Origin: Sycobia sp. Sy_11
Taxonomy: Eukaryota > Arthropoda > Insecta > Hymenoptera > Epichrysomallidae
NCBI GenBank assembly: GCA_018907035.1
Contig: JACCIC010000040.1
Span: forward strand, 512,501 to 576,500
Direction: 5' to 3'
DNA length: 64,000 bases
Shown here: piece after piece, positions 12,750 to 27,249 of the stretch
Position numbering within the stretch: the stretch's first letter is position 1
Layout: every line of letters begins with the position of its first letter
Notes under the pieces: model-generated
Told to the model about the DNA's origin: nothing
What the model saw: the letters and a program-made list of their open reading frames with translations, nothing else
Database searches by the model: none
Position numbers and translations under genes: made by a program

Positions 12750-13300
12750 AAAGCTTGCTCATAACCAATGGGAGAACTCTCGCCATAAATAGATCCAGAA
12801 CAAGTTTGTGCGCTTCGCATGGTTCTCGCTCACAGAGCGTTCCAGCATGCGTCGGATCCGCGCGGGTATTATTATTCGAGCCTCGCGCTCGCCTCCCATG
12901 CGCGCGGCCCCCCGGCCGCGAGCCTAAACGTGGGAGTGGCTTACGGAGGGGCGGCCGGCCAATCGGAGCGCGCCACTTTCGCCCGTCATTGGCTGCGGCT
13001 TAAATCGATTTAATCCAGCTAACCCCTCGTACCCCCCTGCCCTCGTCCACCCCAGCCAGCGTCGCTCTCCCGTCCTCCGGGCACAGTGAGCCCGCGATCG
13101 CCCGCTAAACCGCCAATTTGCGGCAGGGAGGGGGATGCGATAAGGAGGCGCAGAGGGGAGTTTCCCCTGAGCCGCCCCCTCTCGAAATTCCGCTCCCGCA
13201 GCACCGCCGCACGGCGGAAACGGGGGTAATTTTGGAAAAGGACCCCCGCGAATTTGAGTAACGTTCCTCTCTTTCTCGCGGGCATTTTTTTGTCATATAG
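12750..13300. promoter_or_regulatory. GC-rich CCAAT-box cluster with homeodomain-type palindrome
   Basis: A sharply bounded GC-rich island between AT-rich flanks. It holds CCAAT motifs in both orientations: CCAATGG at about 12765, GGCCAATCGG at about 12957 and inverted ATTGGC at about 12988. At 13000-13013 there is a perfect 14-bp palindrome, TTAAATCGATTTAA, immediately followed by TCC, so the sequence reads TTTAATCC, a consensus for K50 (Otx/Bicoid-type) homeodomains. No open reading frame in it resembles a known protein. Reading it as a promoter or enhancer is an inference from composition and motifs. Confidence 0.35.
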
Positions 13301-13771
13301 TGTTCTTTATAAATACACATAGACATACAATCGAACATTCGCGCTTTTAGCGTCGCATGCAGATTTTAGGCCCTTTTTGTCCATGTATTTCCATATTTTT
13401 CGTAATTATGCTCTTTTGTTTCGGCGTATGGACTATTATATATTGCGACCACGACCTGCATCAGTGAATTATTTTCTGCAATTGACATCCAAATTTACTG
13501 AGCTGGGGAAAAGGCTATTGCTTTGAATTTTTATTTTATTTTTGTATAGGTAGAGAGTTTAGTTAACGACAGTAATAACTATTGAAAAAATTGTGTACCT
13601 ATATAGGTTTCCAATTTCTTGCTATGGATATGTTAGTGTATTTCACCCTGTTTTTTTAGAATTTTAGAACAATGTATTTTTGTATGCAAAATATTTTTAA
13701 AAATATATAGATTTCCTCATATACGAGTAATATTTATTCACATATTCTTATTTTAGTAGCTCCATATATGT

Positions 13772-13835
<64 letters not shown>
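13772..13835. repeat. Compound CA/TA microsatellite
   Basis: About 20 bases of CA followed directly by about 43 bases of TA. Confidence 0.9.
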
Positions 13836-13843
<8 letters not shown>

Positions 13844-14712
13844 TAACATTAAATGATAAATACTAATAAAATTCAAAATTATTCGTAACGAAACGTCTGT
13901 AAATTCAATTAGTAGTATTATTCATACTCAGTCTTTTAAACATTTCTAAAATATATATCGAAACATAATATCATCCATTATTTTTCTCAACTATACTACG
14001 ATGGCTTAGCTTGAAACCTCAACATAAAACTTTTTTCTATTGATTAATAAATTACTCAATATAAACTAATGAACAATTTAGTTATCAAATGTGATTTAAG
14101 ATGCGAAATTAAATATCTAATAATAACTGAAAAATAAAAAGAATATGTAAATAAGTTAAAATATCAAGAAAATAAAATAAGACTTAAAGATTTTCATTTT
14201 ATTACTTTTTGTTGAACTCATTCCTAAATTAGAAATTAAAATTAAGCATAAAATTATAAGGCACATTCTTTTTCTTTACATTTGTTAATTAATAAAATAC
14301 ATCATTAAATGTATAAGATACTCGAAAACAACATGCGATTGTAAAGATTTTTATTTACAAAATTATTTTAGCTTTTTTTCTTGTTAAAACTGAATATACA
14401 TATTTCTTTTTTTGCCAACAGTAGTTTTGATTTCAGTTCTTAAAATTTACATTATGCCAATTGCAATATCAATATAGGTACAAATATAAAGCATATTTAA
14501 CTAGCCCGATAATTTCAGTAAAACGGAATATGAACTTTTTCTACTAGCACTATATGGAATTCTAATCTGAATGAAACACTTAAGCGCGGCGTGTGTTGTC
14601 TTTCGTTAATAATTAAGTTCTAGACGAGGAACGACTTCCGCGGAGATGCCATCGTTCCCAAAATTGCCGAGAGCCTCGGCTTTCCTCCTGCTTCTCGAAA
14701 ATATCCCTCCAA

Positions 14713-14714
<2 letters not shown>

Positions 14715-14762
<48 letters not shown>
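14715..14762. repeat. TA microsatellite
   Basis: Uninterrupted AT run. Confidence 0.95.
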
Positions 14763-14765
<3 letters not shown>

Positions 14766-15386
14766 CTAAAATTGTCTAATACAACAGAGCGTGTAGAACG
14801 AGAGCGTTAAATTGGCCGCGATCCTTTAGAAATACAGAGGCGCCCGAAATTCCGGCGCAGCGGTCGGAGAGCGGCGTAACGTCGCCGGCCGCTTCGCAAT
14901 ATGGTTATAGGTAGAGCTATATAATATATATATATATAACGTTGCCCAACTAATTAGAGTGACTAATACGATTTCTCACCTCGTCGCACGACGCCCGACC
15001 TAGTTCGCCGTGCGGACGAAAGGAGCGGCGGGGGAGGGGGAGCAATCATGAGTATAGAGGATGTGCCCTGCGGCTTGTGGGGAAATTCTACCCCTCCCGC
15101 CTCCGCCATGGGACAGCTGGTCGAGCGCGCTCGGGCCGTGCATGACCTTGTGTTCGGGTAAACAAATCAGGTATATAGATATAGAGCGTTTAAAACAAGG
15201 CAAGCTCGCGGCCGTTAAGCTGCCCTAATTGGAAGTGACTCAGAAGCTTATCGGCGCGCAGAGGAAGTCGCGTCTCGCCGCCCCCGCGGCGTGAGAAGTA
15301 TATATAATACATATACATACAATAATTGTGCCTGGGAAGCTGCATTATTATTCTATAGAAATTATAAAGCCAATCGCATATTAATG

Positions 15387-15388
<2 letters not shown>

Positions 15389-15440
<52 letters not shown>
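15389..15440. repeat. TA microsatellite
   Basis: Uninterrupted AT run. Confidence 0.95.
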
Positions 15441-15442
<2 letters not shown>

Positions 15443-15790
15443 CTAACAATATATATGTAGTGGCAGATCGGTTTTTCTCTTATATAAAATGAGTAACCAT
15501 CAAAGGTATATCATTATAGCTATAAAAACAGGAAAATACTGAAAATAAATTTATTTTGGAAAAGATAATTTTTCATTTTTCTTACGGTGGCTCAAGATGA
15601 ACTCAAATTACTGTAGAATTACATAATCAATCTTAAATGTTTGATAAAACAAAACTGTATATTTTGAAGTAAAAAATCTACTGAATTTGATGGTTGTATT
15701 TTTGTGGAAAAACATTTGGAAAATAGTACCTGTTACATGGATAATTGATGTATAAATATGGCAGTTCAAGTATAAGTTAAAAGGCTTATT

Positions 15791-15794
<4 letters not shown>

Positions 15795-15841
<47 letters not shown>
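15795..15841. repeat. TA microsatellite
   Basis: Uninterrupted TA run. Confidence 0.95.
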
Positions 15842-15843
<2 letters not shown>

Positions 15844-17690
15844 AAACAACAAGACTATTTATTTTTAAAAAGTCATGCTCGAACAACCTTAATAATCTAA
15901 CTGTAAGCGAATATAGAAAATTCTTGAATTCTAGTGTGTAACGACAGTAACAAGTTCTTTTACATTACGGAGCGAATCGTGGCTTAATTAATTGGTATGA
16001 CTTTGGCAATTTAGGTTCCTGATTTTTTGGTAAAAGATTATTGATTAAAACATTAGCTTTTCATGATTTTGCAAATGAATTTAATAGATATACAATGATT
16101 TATAATTCGTCAGTTTTAACACTTGCCAGGAAAATCTTCATTCTTTTAACACCTGCTTTCTTTATATTTCTTTAATGAACTTACTGCAGAGAATTGATAT
16201 ACGATATTGTTATAGTATTTTTTGTTTTTATCAGATAATAATCAAATATATTTTTGTCATTTTCGTTCAGACTCATATCAATTGAATTGATTTTAACAAC
16301 CGATTCAACAATATTATTCTTTAATTACTAATCAAAATTGACTGAGAAAATCAATAAAAAATTTTTAAATTTAATATTGTAGAGTTTATAAGAATCGCCT
16401 GCGTTAAGATTCATGTGTATAATTTACTTGTATGTTATATAAGTTGCAGGTAATGTTTGAATATTTCGCAAAAACTTTAAAAGTAACAAGTTATAAAAAA
16501 ATTATATATAGATACACTTTGTTAATAGCTGTAACTAAATCTCGTTAATTCAATAAAAAAGGCGTTAAAAAGTAAACTTTTACTGAAAAATGAATGTAGT
16601 CTTAATGTCATTAATTCAATCATTCAGCTGTGTACTAATTTTTATTAGTTTATCTTTTCTTTATTTCAATTAGTGACTATTGACTGAATATTAATCGGCA
16701 TTCACTAATTTTTGTAGTGTATATAATATTTAAGGTAAACTAATACGTTGAAATTGTGCAGAGACTGTATACATATTAAAAGTAACTATAAATATGAATA
16801 TTATGTATTTATTCAATTCACAAAAAAACAGTTAATAATAGTGGTTTTAAACATTAATCTTTTACAGATAATGAATTAGTGAGTTGTCAAATCTACTAAT
16901 TTAAGTAGTAATTATATTTACTGTTTTTCAGTGCAGTTAACTTTGCAATATTTCAGTCAATACATATTCAGTGATTCAGTAGTATACTGAAATGAATACA
17001 TCAGCATATACAAGTCAACATTCACTACTTTTCGATAATTCAAAGAAACTGTTAAAATATCATTTTTATAAACAAAGCACCGTTTTATAATTGTCTTATT
17101 TATAACGCACTTTCAACTTCAATATGAATAAAATAAATATACTAAATAAATAAATACATAAATAAAGAACAAATACGTAAATATGAAAATATGTAAACAA
17201 CTGCTTTTATCAATTTGAAAGTCTTCTGTCTTGAAACTCGCTAGCTATATACTTATTCCTAACTTATATATGTTAAGTTATATTTAGTATAAAATGTATT
17301 TTTAGTACCATTTAATTGCTGAAATTGAAAAAGAAAATAAAAATATTATTGATATTACGTTTTAACCCTTTGATAGAGACATTTATAATTATTCCCACAT
17401 TAATTATGAACGCGTTGTTACATTCTATATTGCTAACTGCATATTATTCAGCCATTAAACGGTATGCCTTAATATTATTAATATTAAAGTTCTATTTCGA
17501 ACACTTTCATCGTTCAAATTCGCAGTTTATCCGAGTTAAAAGGAACTGCTTCAAAGAATCTTATATCCCAACTAACGCGTCGTCGTGTCGATTTCGCAAA
17601 ATCGCGCAAGAAGTCTAAAACTAGTAGCGTCATTCCTCAAGATTATATTGGAAATCGAGGCAGTGTATACAGATATAAGTCCCGCCAGGG

Positions 17691-17693
<3 letters not shown>

Positions 17694-17737
<44 letters not shown>
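17694..17737. repeat. TA microsatellite
   Basis: Uninterrupted TA run; another follows about 130 bases downstream. Confidence 0.95.
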
Positions 17738-17738
<1 letters not shown>

Positions 17739-17862
17739 CAAGCGTAATTGTAGCGAATTAATTTTATCCAGCTTCGTTCGAGGATTCTATACGGAGATTC
17801 GTATTGCCATAACGTTAATAAAACGCTCCGCACTGCCGCGGCGGGGAATTCAATTATAGCAA

Positions 17863-17865
<3 letters not shown>

Positions 17866-17914
<49 letters not shown>
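17866..17914. repeat. TA microsatellite
   Basis: Uninterrupted TA run; a shorter tract is at 18010-18034. Confidence 0.95.
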
Positions 17915-17917
<3 letters not shown>

Positions 17918-19289
17918 GGCTTATGGCTGAAAACCACGAGTACTCGACTTATACTACTTACAGCTATATATAACTTCACATTTACATGCAGAGTATACAG
18001 GCGATACTATTATATATATATATATATATATATACAGTTAACTACGTATGCTTTATACATATATATTAAATAGTATAATTCTTCTTATAAGTAACTTCAC
18101 TTTGACCGGAGTCCGATTTGCTGGGAGTTCCTTTTGAAAGTGATCGGAGCTCCTCTTCCGCGCTCATTTTATCCGACTTCGCATCAGCAAAATTGTTTAA
18201 TACGCAGGTTTCTCAATTACATGGCTTTCACCGATGATCAATGCTTCTAATCTCGTTTTTCCCGTCTTCCTCCCCCGCCCCCCGCTCTTTTCTCTCTCTT
18301 ATGGTTAATGCCGCGCGGATGGATATAATTCAGCCTTTAAAACTCTTTGTAAGCAAAAATCCTGAAATTCATCGATAAAGCTATGTAGCGGCGTTCTACT
18401 GACTCGTTCCAACAAGTGTCTCCATCTAGACTGGTAATGCAGTTCGAATGTGATATAACACGTAGCTCTTTTTATGATCAATTCTATTAGGACGCTGGAT
18501 ATTTATATATATATTACAGTCGTTCTTCGAGCGTTATAGCATTTAAATTAACGAACTTGGCCATAATATCAATGCAATATTTGATTAAGGTTTGTGCGTT
18601 AAATCCGAAGAATTTCTTATAAATGTAAGTTATTATTAAATGATAAAAACTACACCGAAGAAAATTACTTACTTCAAATAAATTGATTTATTAGAAATCC
18701 GCTTATTGAAAACAAATAAATAATGTCTAGTTCAAGTATAAAACCCATATTTCAACAAAAAATTATTAAATGTTAAAATATAATAGTGTTTATAATAATA
18801 AATTTACATTACTAAAATGAAATAAATACTGTTATTTTAATGTAGAGCATCCTCCATATTGATGAAATAATTGTGTAAAAGAAAAAAATGATCCTTTTTT
18901 CGAGAGCATACAATTATATTATCATTATAAAATCAAAAACGGCAAACAGTATGCTTCTATTGTTTCAAGGAGTCGTGAAAAATAGTTTCTACGATTTACA
19001 ATTTCAAAAACTATCTAATTTCTAAAAGTTTGATATAATGCAATTTAAATTATTATCAATTCAAATTAGATTATTAAATTATATTTTAAGCCTGTAAATA
19101 GACTTAGTAAAATTATTTAAAAATTTTCTGAATATTATTTTGAGGGTTCGTAGAAATATAATATGATATACAATTTTTAACGCTTCTGAATAATTTATTC
19201 AACTTATCTCATTTATATTAGATTTTGATAATTACAATTAATTATATTTTTTCAGGTGACGCAAGTCCAATAAGAGGAAATGATTTAAT

Positions 19290-19378
19290 CTTGGCCAGCG
19301 AGCGATAGCGTAATGGATAGCGTGTTTGAACTGTTGTAACCTGAGAGATCTAGTTCCTCAACTCTCATCAAAGCAAAA
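19290..19378 (+). repeat. Degenerate tRNA-like sequence (old SINE head or tRNA pseudogene)
   Basis: The segment contains TAGCGTAATGGATAGCGTG, close to a pol III A box as in tRNA-Arg-like genes. About 40 bases later comes GATCTAGTTCCTCAACTC, where a B box (GGTTCGANTCC) would be expected but is only partly kept. The acceptor-stem halves do not pair clearly and there is no terminator run right after it. It is best read as a decayed tRNA-derived SINE or pseudogene, not a working tRNA. Confidence 0.3.
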
Positions 19379-21320
19379 TATATTTATTTCTACGATTATT
19401 TAAATTATAATAATCTTTATTTAAATTATAATAAACATATTTATGAAGTTGTACCAATTAAAAAATTGTCGAATGATCTCTTCATATAAGCAATGAATGT
19501 AATGATTATCATCAAACAAATATTTTCGAAAATATAATTAGTTTTACTTTTAATATTCATTACTTATAAGTAAATATTTATTTGAATTAAAAAATATTTT
19601 TGTACAGTTAGAAAATACTTGTTGTATCAAAAAAATATTTGTATATATTTATTAGAATCTGTACTACTGTTAAATATGTACTTTCTTCTAACAATTACTT
19701 ATTCAAAATGATTCAAGTTGAAGATACATTTTTCAAACAAAATAAGATTTAAATAAAAATAAACTAATTATTAAAGTCAAAGTCCATATTTCTTTAATTG
19801 AATTGAATTATTTTGTCTTTCTAATTAATCTTTAATTCGTTTTAATTAAGATTTATTAGAATCTCAAAAACGAATATTCATTTTATATAAATCTTTGTTA
19901 CAAATGAAAAAATAATTGTTATTATCAAGAAGATATTTTGTAAATCTAATCAAATATGTTTTCCTTTCTAATAATTATACTATTTATTTTAGTTCACAAC
20001 AATGTACTTATTTAAATTAAAGATTTGTTCGAACTTAAAAAAGATTTATTATCGTTAAAAACATATTTTATTAGATCAATTAAATATTTATTTATTATGA
20101 AGAGATCAGATATGTATAGTTAAATAAAAATTTATGTACTACTATTGATGGTAAATCCTTTATGTGAGTTAAGTAACTCTTAGTTGCTTTAGTAAATTGT
20201 TTTTCAGTTTACCCTCTTTCCATATAATTTTCCTAACTCCTTTAAATGAATTCACTGGCTTACCCAGTGAATTGTGCGGTTAGATAAAAAATATATATAA
20301 CCCCGGACAAGGATTCATACAATTATAGCTTTCGTGAGAATTTCGAATACATTTCCGCGTCGGGGACGGAATTGACGGTCGAGGGAAGCCTATGTATATA
20401 TATTATATACAGTTCGGTGGGAAGAAAAAAATCGTATACGTATATACGCATGCGCGGTCGACGGAAGCTTTCGTGCTGGAACAGTCACTATTGTCTTTAC
20501 CGCGCTTGGACGAATCCATGAACGAAAACGTCGTCTTGCAAAAGAGGGGAAAAATGCAAGGCTGTTCGAACATTGAACGGAAGGGAATCTATTACAATGC
20601 ATTTCCCAAATGTGAACTGGATTTGTTTTTATTCTTTCTAAACATATTTCCGTAAAAATTTGACTATTTAAATAATTAAAAAAATCTTGACTACAAAGTA
20701 AGTGAAAATTACAAATAATTAGAACATTTCATAGCCGTAAACGATACACAGTAAACAGCACCCGCCCTAATGATCCTGTATTTATTATTTTTATGAAAAT
20801 CGGTTTAAGTAATTTTTTATGAGAATAAGAATTTATAATTAATTGATTATTTTTAATATGCGCAATGTAAATCCTAAAATAATATATTCTTAAATAAATT
20901 AAACATTTCCTTTTTCAATACGTATAGCTAAATTTTATATATATGAAAAAGTAAAAGCCATTCTTTGTAAAAAAGAAAAAATATATAAAACAAATTTATA
21001 GTGTAAAATTGAATTCGAGTATCTGAGTTGATGAATCAGTTTTGCATCTGAAAAAAATCGAGGGAAGGAACTGTCACGAGATAAAAAATGAACCAGTATA
21101 CAAATACTTTACACTATCACGAGAGTTTCAAAGTTATGTTGAAGTCGTACATTTATTTAAATTATTTATAGTAGTATACATAAAAATGAGTAATTTGATA
21201 TTAAAATTAAGATTCTAAATTCATAAAATCGTAGAAAGAAACCTACTTAATCACAAAAACACAAGAATGTACAAATACATATAACATATATATTTAAAGA
21301 TTATGTGGGGACTATGTAGA

Positions 21321-21322
<2 letters not shown>

Positions 21323-21380
<58 letters not shown>
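21323..21380. repeat. TA microsatellite
   Basis: Uninterrupted AT run of 58 bases. Confidence 0.95.
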
Positions 21381-21387
<7 letters not shown>

Positions 21388-22432
21388 TGATAATAATGAC
21401 TGCACAAGTAGGAAGAAGATACTTGTATTCAGTGTAGATATATCGCTACCTCATATAGTAAAACTTCAATGGGCTTCAGTTTTTTTCACTAATATCCATT
21501 TGATGGATACTTCACGGAACTTTAATCACATTTTACTCTAGATTGTATTTAGATAATTTAAATTGGCTATAACATTTTATAGTATTAATAACCCATAATT
21601 ATACTTTATACTTTTTCATCAGTACATTTCAGCAGTCATATAAAAGTTCATATATTATATTTACATCATGAGATATTTTATCCTCGAACCCTCGGAAGAA
21701 GCGAGGAAGATGAATTGAAAAGTTATTATTTCACGAGATGAAAATCAGTATACACAACAATTTTGACTCATGTTTTACATCACAAGAGCCGAAACATCAT
21801 TTCCAAGCTTCGGTTTGTAGGTTATAGTTTTCTAAAATAATGTAATTAATTTGATTAAAACTTTCTTGGAAGATACGCCAATAATTTTTTAATTTAATTG
21901 AATAATTTAATGGGGCATTTTAAATTTTTACTCGAATAAATCTAAGAATCTTTTTTCTCAGTGTATATTTATATTTAGGTTTATATTTTGATGCAAGTGT
22001 GGTGACTTCGGATAAGTCAAGGAAAGCCAACGTACTTCTGTGTATATAACGCAATTATTTTATAACGCACAAAAGATGCAGAGAGGAATCAAGAAACAGT
22101 GGAAAGAGGGAGAGAGAGCGCGTAGAAAAATTGAATGGAGAGAAGCAGAGAAAAAACGAATAAGACGAATGAGTAAAATTGGTCACTGAGAGACGGACTC
22201 TCGTACAGATTTAACTCAATGATGAGGTGATTGCGCGCCGACGTCGATTGCCATTTAGCTCAGGGAGCATCAACGAGTGACAGGTTAACGAGGTCCGCTC
22301 TCTCCTCCTGAGAGAACGAGAGAGAGAGAGAGAGGGGGGGGGGCAGGAAGAGCGAGGGGAGAGAGAAGGGGATGGATTCTATTGAAAGTCGAATTACTTC
22401 TTTTTCCCTCTATCGGACTTTTTTCTTCCTTC

Positions 22433-22436
<4 letters not shown>

Positions 22437-22494
<58 letters not shown>
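22437..22494. repeat. TA microsatellite
   Basis: Uninterrupted AT run of 58 bases, just after a GA-rich stretch with a G run (about 22317-22343). Confidence 0.95.
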
Positions 22495-22502
<8 letters not shown>

Positions 22503-23955
22503 TTTAATCATATTAGCGTATGGCGGAGGAAGGTGCTTTATATAATGATCTGGACTCTTTATATATCGTATGCACCTTGATATAAGACGTGCTTGTAATT
22601 GGAAAGAATACGGAGTTGAAAAGAGCATTTGATATTGCATTTCTTTATTTAATATAATGTTCGCACTGAGGTAAATAAATAAGTAATTAATTTCAGTAAG
22701 TTCATTATAGGAGTGATAACGGTATATATTTTCTTAGGAGATACAATGCATGCTTTATTTATATTCTTTATATATAAATCGTACGAATATAGACGTTATT
22801 AAATTATTTAAATCTGTGCTCTATCATTATATCCGATTAAATAAATTATACTGCCAGTTAAACCTTGTATTATAAATATTTATTTGTAAAATATTTATAA
22901 TAAAGAAAAAAAGAGACGCTGAATAAACTGTTTTAATTTTTCTTTCTTCTTCAAATGATTTTTGCACTTCAAAAGCAGGTTATTCATTTATTAATAAATT
23001 AATAAAGGGGGCATTTTTTACTCATTTTCTCAGTGCCCGGTTCATTGATTTCGATTTTCATTGTACAACAGTTGTTTTCACCTGTAACTACGGTAACTGC
23101 TAACTATTATTGCCGAATTACTATATCACACAAGTTCGATGGTTCAATTCTTTCGCAAGCAAGCAAATGTATTATAATGTAAATTGCGTTTAGAATGAAA
23201 TAATCTGTAAAAATTTTAAAAATATAAAATTACAAACATAATTATATAAAGATTCAGAAACCGATTAAATTGACGAAATAGTTATTTTAATCGTTATTTT
23301 GTGACGGACGAATGTGTTAAAAGATTCTCGTAATGTTTAAAGTAATTAATTTATAATACGATAATGTAATAAAACAGTACCGTTACTGTATCGGTGATTA
23401 TTTACTGATTCTCAATAGTTGAATTTGCACTATATTTCAATTAGTGACTATTTATTAAACACTAATTATATACTATATATATAATGGCTCGGTTTTTAGA
23501 TCTCCATAAATATTAGAACAAATATATTGCTCGATACATGTGCAAATTCTAATAATATATTTAAAATACATCAACATCCGTTTATAGATAAAATCATGAT
23601 ATTTTCGCAAAACAAAAAGTAAGTGATCATGACCTGATCGAGAGTCCACTTCCTGTTTTTACATACCAACAACATCGACCTATACACGTATAATAAATAC
23701 ACGTGTATACGTTTGAGTAAAATGATGGGCAATTGTCCAATTCGTTAATTCATTCCACGAAGGCGGTCGGAGAAAACATTTTCGGATATATAATTATATA
23801 TCGCGCCTCTGCCCCGTCGTGCGATTTCGCGAATAGCATCGGATGAGATCCTTACATATTATATATACGCATACATATCTATAGTAATAGACATGGTGGA
23901 CCACCCAGAGCCCCCGCACCGCGCGCGTCGTGCCAGAAAATTATTCCGTCTATAC

Positions 23956-23979
23956 TCTCCTCTCTCTCTCTCTCTCTCT

Positions 23980-24065
<86 letters not shown>
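23956..24065. repeat. Compound CT/TA microsatellite
   Basis: CT tract (23956-24021, one G interruption) running into a TA tract (24022-24065). Confidence 0.95.
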
Positions 24066-24068
<3 letters not shown>

Positions 24069-24269
24069 GCAAGAGCCAAGAGGAAGAATTATTAAGAAGA
24101 TACCCAAGTCATCGCGCCTAACTGCGGTATAGTCAATCTTTCTTATAATCCTCGCTGTCCCAGGACGTAGAAGGCACACGGGAGACCTTTAAAGTACCTC
24201 GGGATGAGCCACTCGACATTTTTGACGATCCCCCGCCCTCTCCCTCTCCCTCCACCCTCCCTTCCTCGT

Positions 24270-24375
24270 TCTCTCTCTCTCTCTCTCTCTCTGTTCTCTA
24301 GCAACCAAGGCGCCACGAGGTTGTTTTCTTTCACACCCCACCTCCTCCTACAAGTTTCTTCATTCGTTTATATAG

Positions 24376-24421
<46 letters not shown>
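24270..24421. repeat. CT and TA microsatellites
   Basis: CT tract at 24270-24292 and TA tract at 24377-24421. Confidence 0.9.
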
Positions 24422-27249
24422 TCTGTTTCTCTTTTACTCTTTGCAACATATATAATAATATATTTGAATGGACTGGTACAGCCACGCCGCCGCTGTTGTG
24501 ATGCCTGCCGTTCGACCAGTGAAGCCGATGGTATGATAATGGAGGAAAATATTGAGTTTGGAAAGTAAGAATTATATAGGCGCTTATAATATGTAGAAAG
24601 GAAAGAAAAAGATTGGCTCGATAGGTGTACCTAACATATATAGAGTTAGGATAAATATCACACGTGTATACTGAGTATACTGACCTCTATTCAGAATAAG
24701 TGTGGCTATGAATATTTTGAAGCACCTTTATAACGGCTATTGAATAATAATCTCATTATATGTTTTATATATTTGAATGGCGAATATAAACTTATGCGAC
24801 AGAATGACAAAAAATTATCAGGATGTATTGAACAATTTTGAGAAACTTATAATATCGATGATATTATATATCAAATTTTATGATATATCGATTCTCACGG
24901 CGAAATATGGCATTAATGCACAATTGGCGATGAAAAGTAGTACATTTCCCTGTTCTTCGATCAAAGGTAGCACAATAAAATTCCCCAAATGATTATTAAT
25001 ATCGCATGTAATTCAATTTCCATAGCATTCAAAGCAAAATTCTTCGAATGTACTAGTCTGTGCAAAGTCTAAAATATGCTGGTCAGTGTTGATTGTATTG
25101 GTTAAACTGGTCCAACTCCACAGACTCGACTACGCGAAAAAAATTTTTTATTATACGTAAACTTGTGCTTCACGAAATTAAGAACGATTCTGCATAAATT
25201 GTCTCATAAGCAAACAAAGAGTAAGCATTTTACTATATTTTAATGATATAGAACAACCAAAAATTTTTAACATTGTTTCAAGTAAATATTAATGAATATT
25301 CATTATCAATATCTTAAGTCTGAACCAATATTTTTCAATTAATATAAATCTATACTTAATTTTAGTTCCAAACTCGTCGGAGACGTTAATCATTATTAAT
25401 ATTTCAATCTGAAAAATTACGACTGAACAAGTTGTAGAAAATAGCTAATATAATAAATTTCTGTCCATATAAATGATGACAGACGAGGGATAATTTGATT
25501 AAATAATTATTAATGCCACTTTCAACATGTAAAATGAGCAATCACACATAATTTTATAAGTCTAGATATAAATTTTCTGCTAATCGATAGATAGTTTAGT
25601 GTTTCAGCAAGTTATTCTCGTCTGTCCGAATGTTATTAGAAAAATTTATGTTAACAGGTATACGTCAGACATATATAAACAAGATTCATCAGGACTTTCC
25701 GTGATCTTTCATACTGTCAGTGCATAGCTGATGACTGTAATCGTGAAATAAGATTAACTATACTCGTATCTTGAACATAAATTACTACAAACTATATTCT
25801 ACAATGATGTTACTTAAATTTAAAATTATTAATTTTAACTAATTAAATAACAATCACTAACTTTGTATAAAAACCTAACTATGTAGAGCTTATAAATGAA
25901 ATATGTTAAATATTTTAAATTACGTGGATTCTATTTTCCAAAAAATTATTTGATTAATTTATATTATTTGACTAATTTACACGAAAATGAGTACATTTAA
26001 ACATAATTATTATTACAATATAAAATAAAGTATTTTTTTTATTTCTTTTTGACAAAGTTCAACTTGGTTTTATAGTTAGCTTCAATCAAGTAGTGAATTA
26101 ACAAAACTACAGAAACCTGCTTATGCAGTATAGAGTATAGAATTACTAATATATAATTAGTATATTAAACATAATATTTATTATATAAATCTATTATCAT
26201 TATCAATTTATTATTCATAATAGATGTAAGAATTCGCCAATATAAATGATTTAATTTAATCTAAGTATAAACATTTTATCGATCCAATTGATATATGAAT
26301 ATAAATATAAGAAACACATTCTTTAATTTGGCTTGGGAACAAACACTATAAATAACTGATTATTTTTTGAAAATATTTTAATTTCTGGGAATATTGTAAC
26401 AATAAGCTTTTTTCTGAAATGTTTTTTAAGAAAATGATTCGAGCTAATTAATTAGTAAAGTTTCTTCGTAAGAAGAACATGAGATAAGTGGCATCTATAA
26501 AAAAAATTTTATAGTTCACCAGTTTTCGTAAAGATGGCAGCAGCACTCCCGTCGGTAATACTAGAAGTGCTGCCTTCTGTACTTTCAATATGGAACTCTT
26601 GAGATAAGGGAAGCCTATACAAAAATTATATGTGATCTATATTTTATACGAAGAATTTATTATAAGGTATATAAAAAATTATGTATTGAAACTATTTAAT
26701 CCAACTATATGTTTTATTTTCTAGTTAGAATAAGAATGTTGATATTTTTTACATATTATATATCATTATGGAATGGATAACTTATTCATGATAAATTATT
26801 AAACTTTTTCTCAGTAGTATAAAAAATTATGAATAATTTTTATTGTACTTCCTCCTACTCTTGAAATGATAGATTTATTTAACTCAAATATAATTGCTTA
26901 ACACTGCATATTACACCCTTAATTTAAAGATTTAGCTTGTTGTACTTTGTAAGCTGACTAGAACATATATTAATAACAGTGATAATAATAAACTAAATGA
27001 ATCCTAAACCACTATCTCTATAAAATGAAAAGAGCCGAAAAAAGATCAAAGTATCTTACTTAAATACATTGTTTCTTATGTAGTGGGTAATAAAATTTAA
27101 TAATTTTAATTAAGATATTAGTCCATGTAGTTGAAATATTTTTTACAAAACATAAATAGGTAGGAATCAAGTGTATTTATAGTGAAATAAAAAAAATGAA
27201 AGAGGGAAGTTACACGTTTCGGTAAATGAGCTTGTCAATTATATCGGTT

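Larger units (their letters stand above)
13300..27240. other. Gene-poor AT-rich region with scattered GC-rich patches and long TA tracts
   Basis: I see no supportable coding exon here. GC-richer islands at about 14630-14900, 14990-15300, 18100-18300, 22180-22390 and 23760-24540 stand out from the AT-rich background and could be regulatory. The rest is AT-rich with TA/CT microsatellites and old repeats; for example, a block containing TTTCAATTAGTGACTATT occurs at about 16665 and again at about 23437. Open frames in this stretch are simple-repeat translations or random AT-rich frames with no recognisable domain. Confidence 0.5.

Noticed and set aside
17316..17618. 100-residue plus-strand open frame
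   Set aside because: Ile/Leu-rich product of AT-rich DNA with no homology cue, no splice context and no neighbouring exon.
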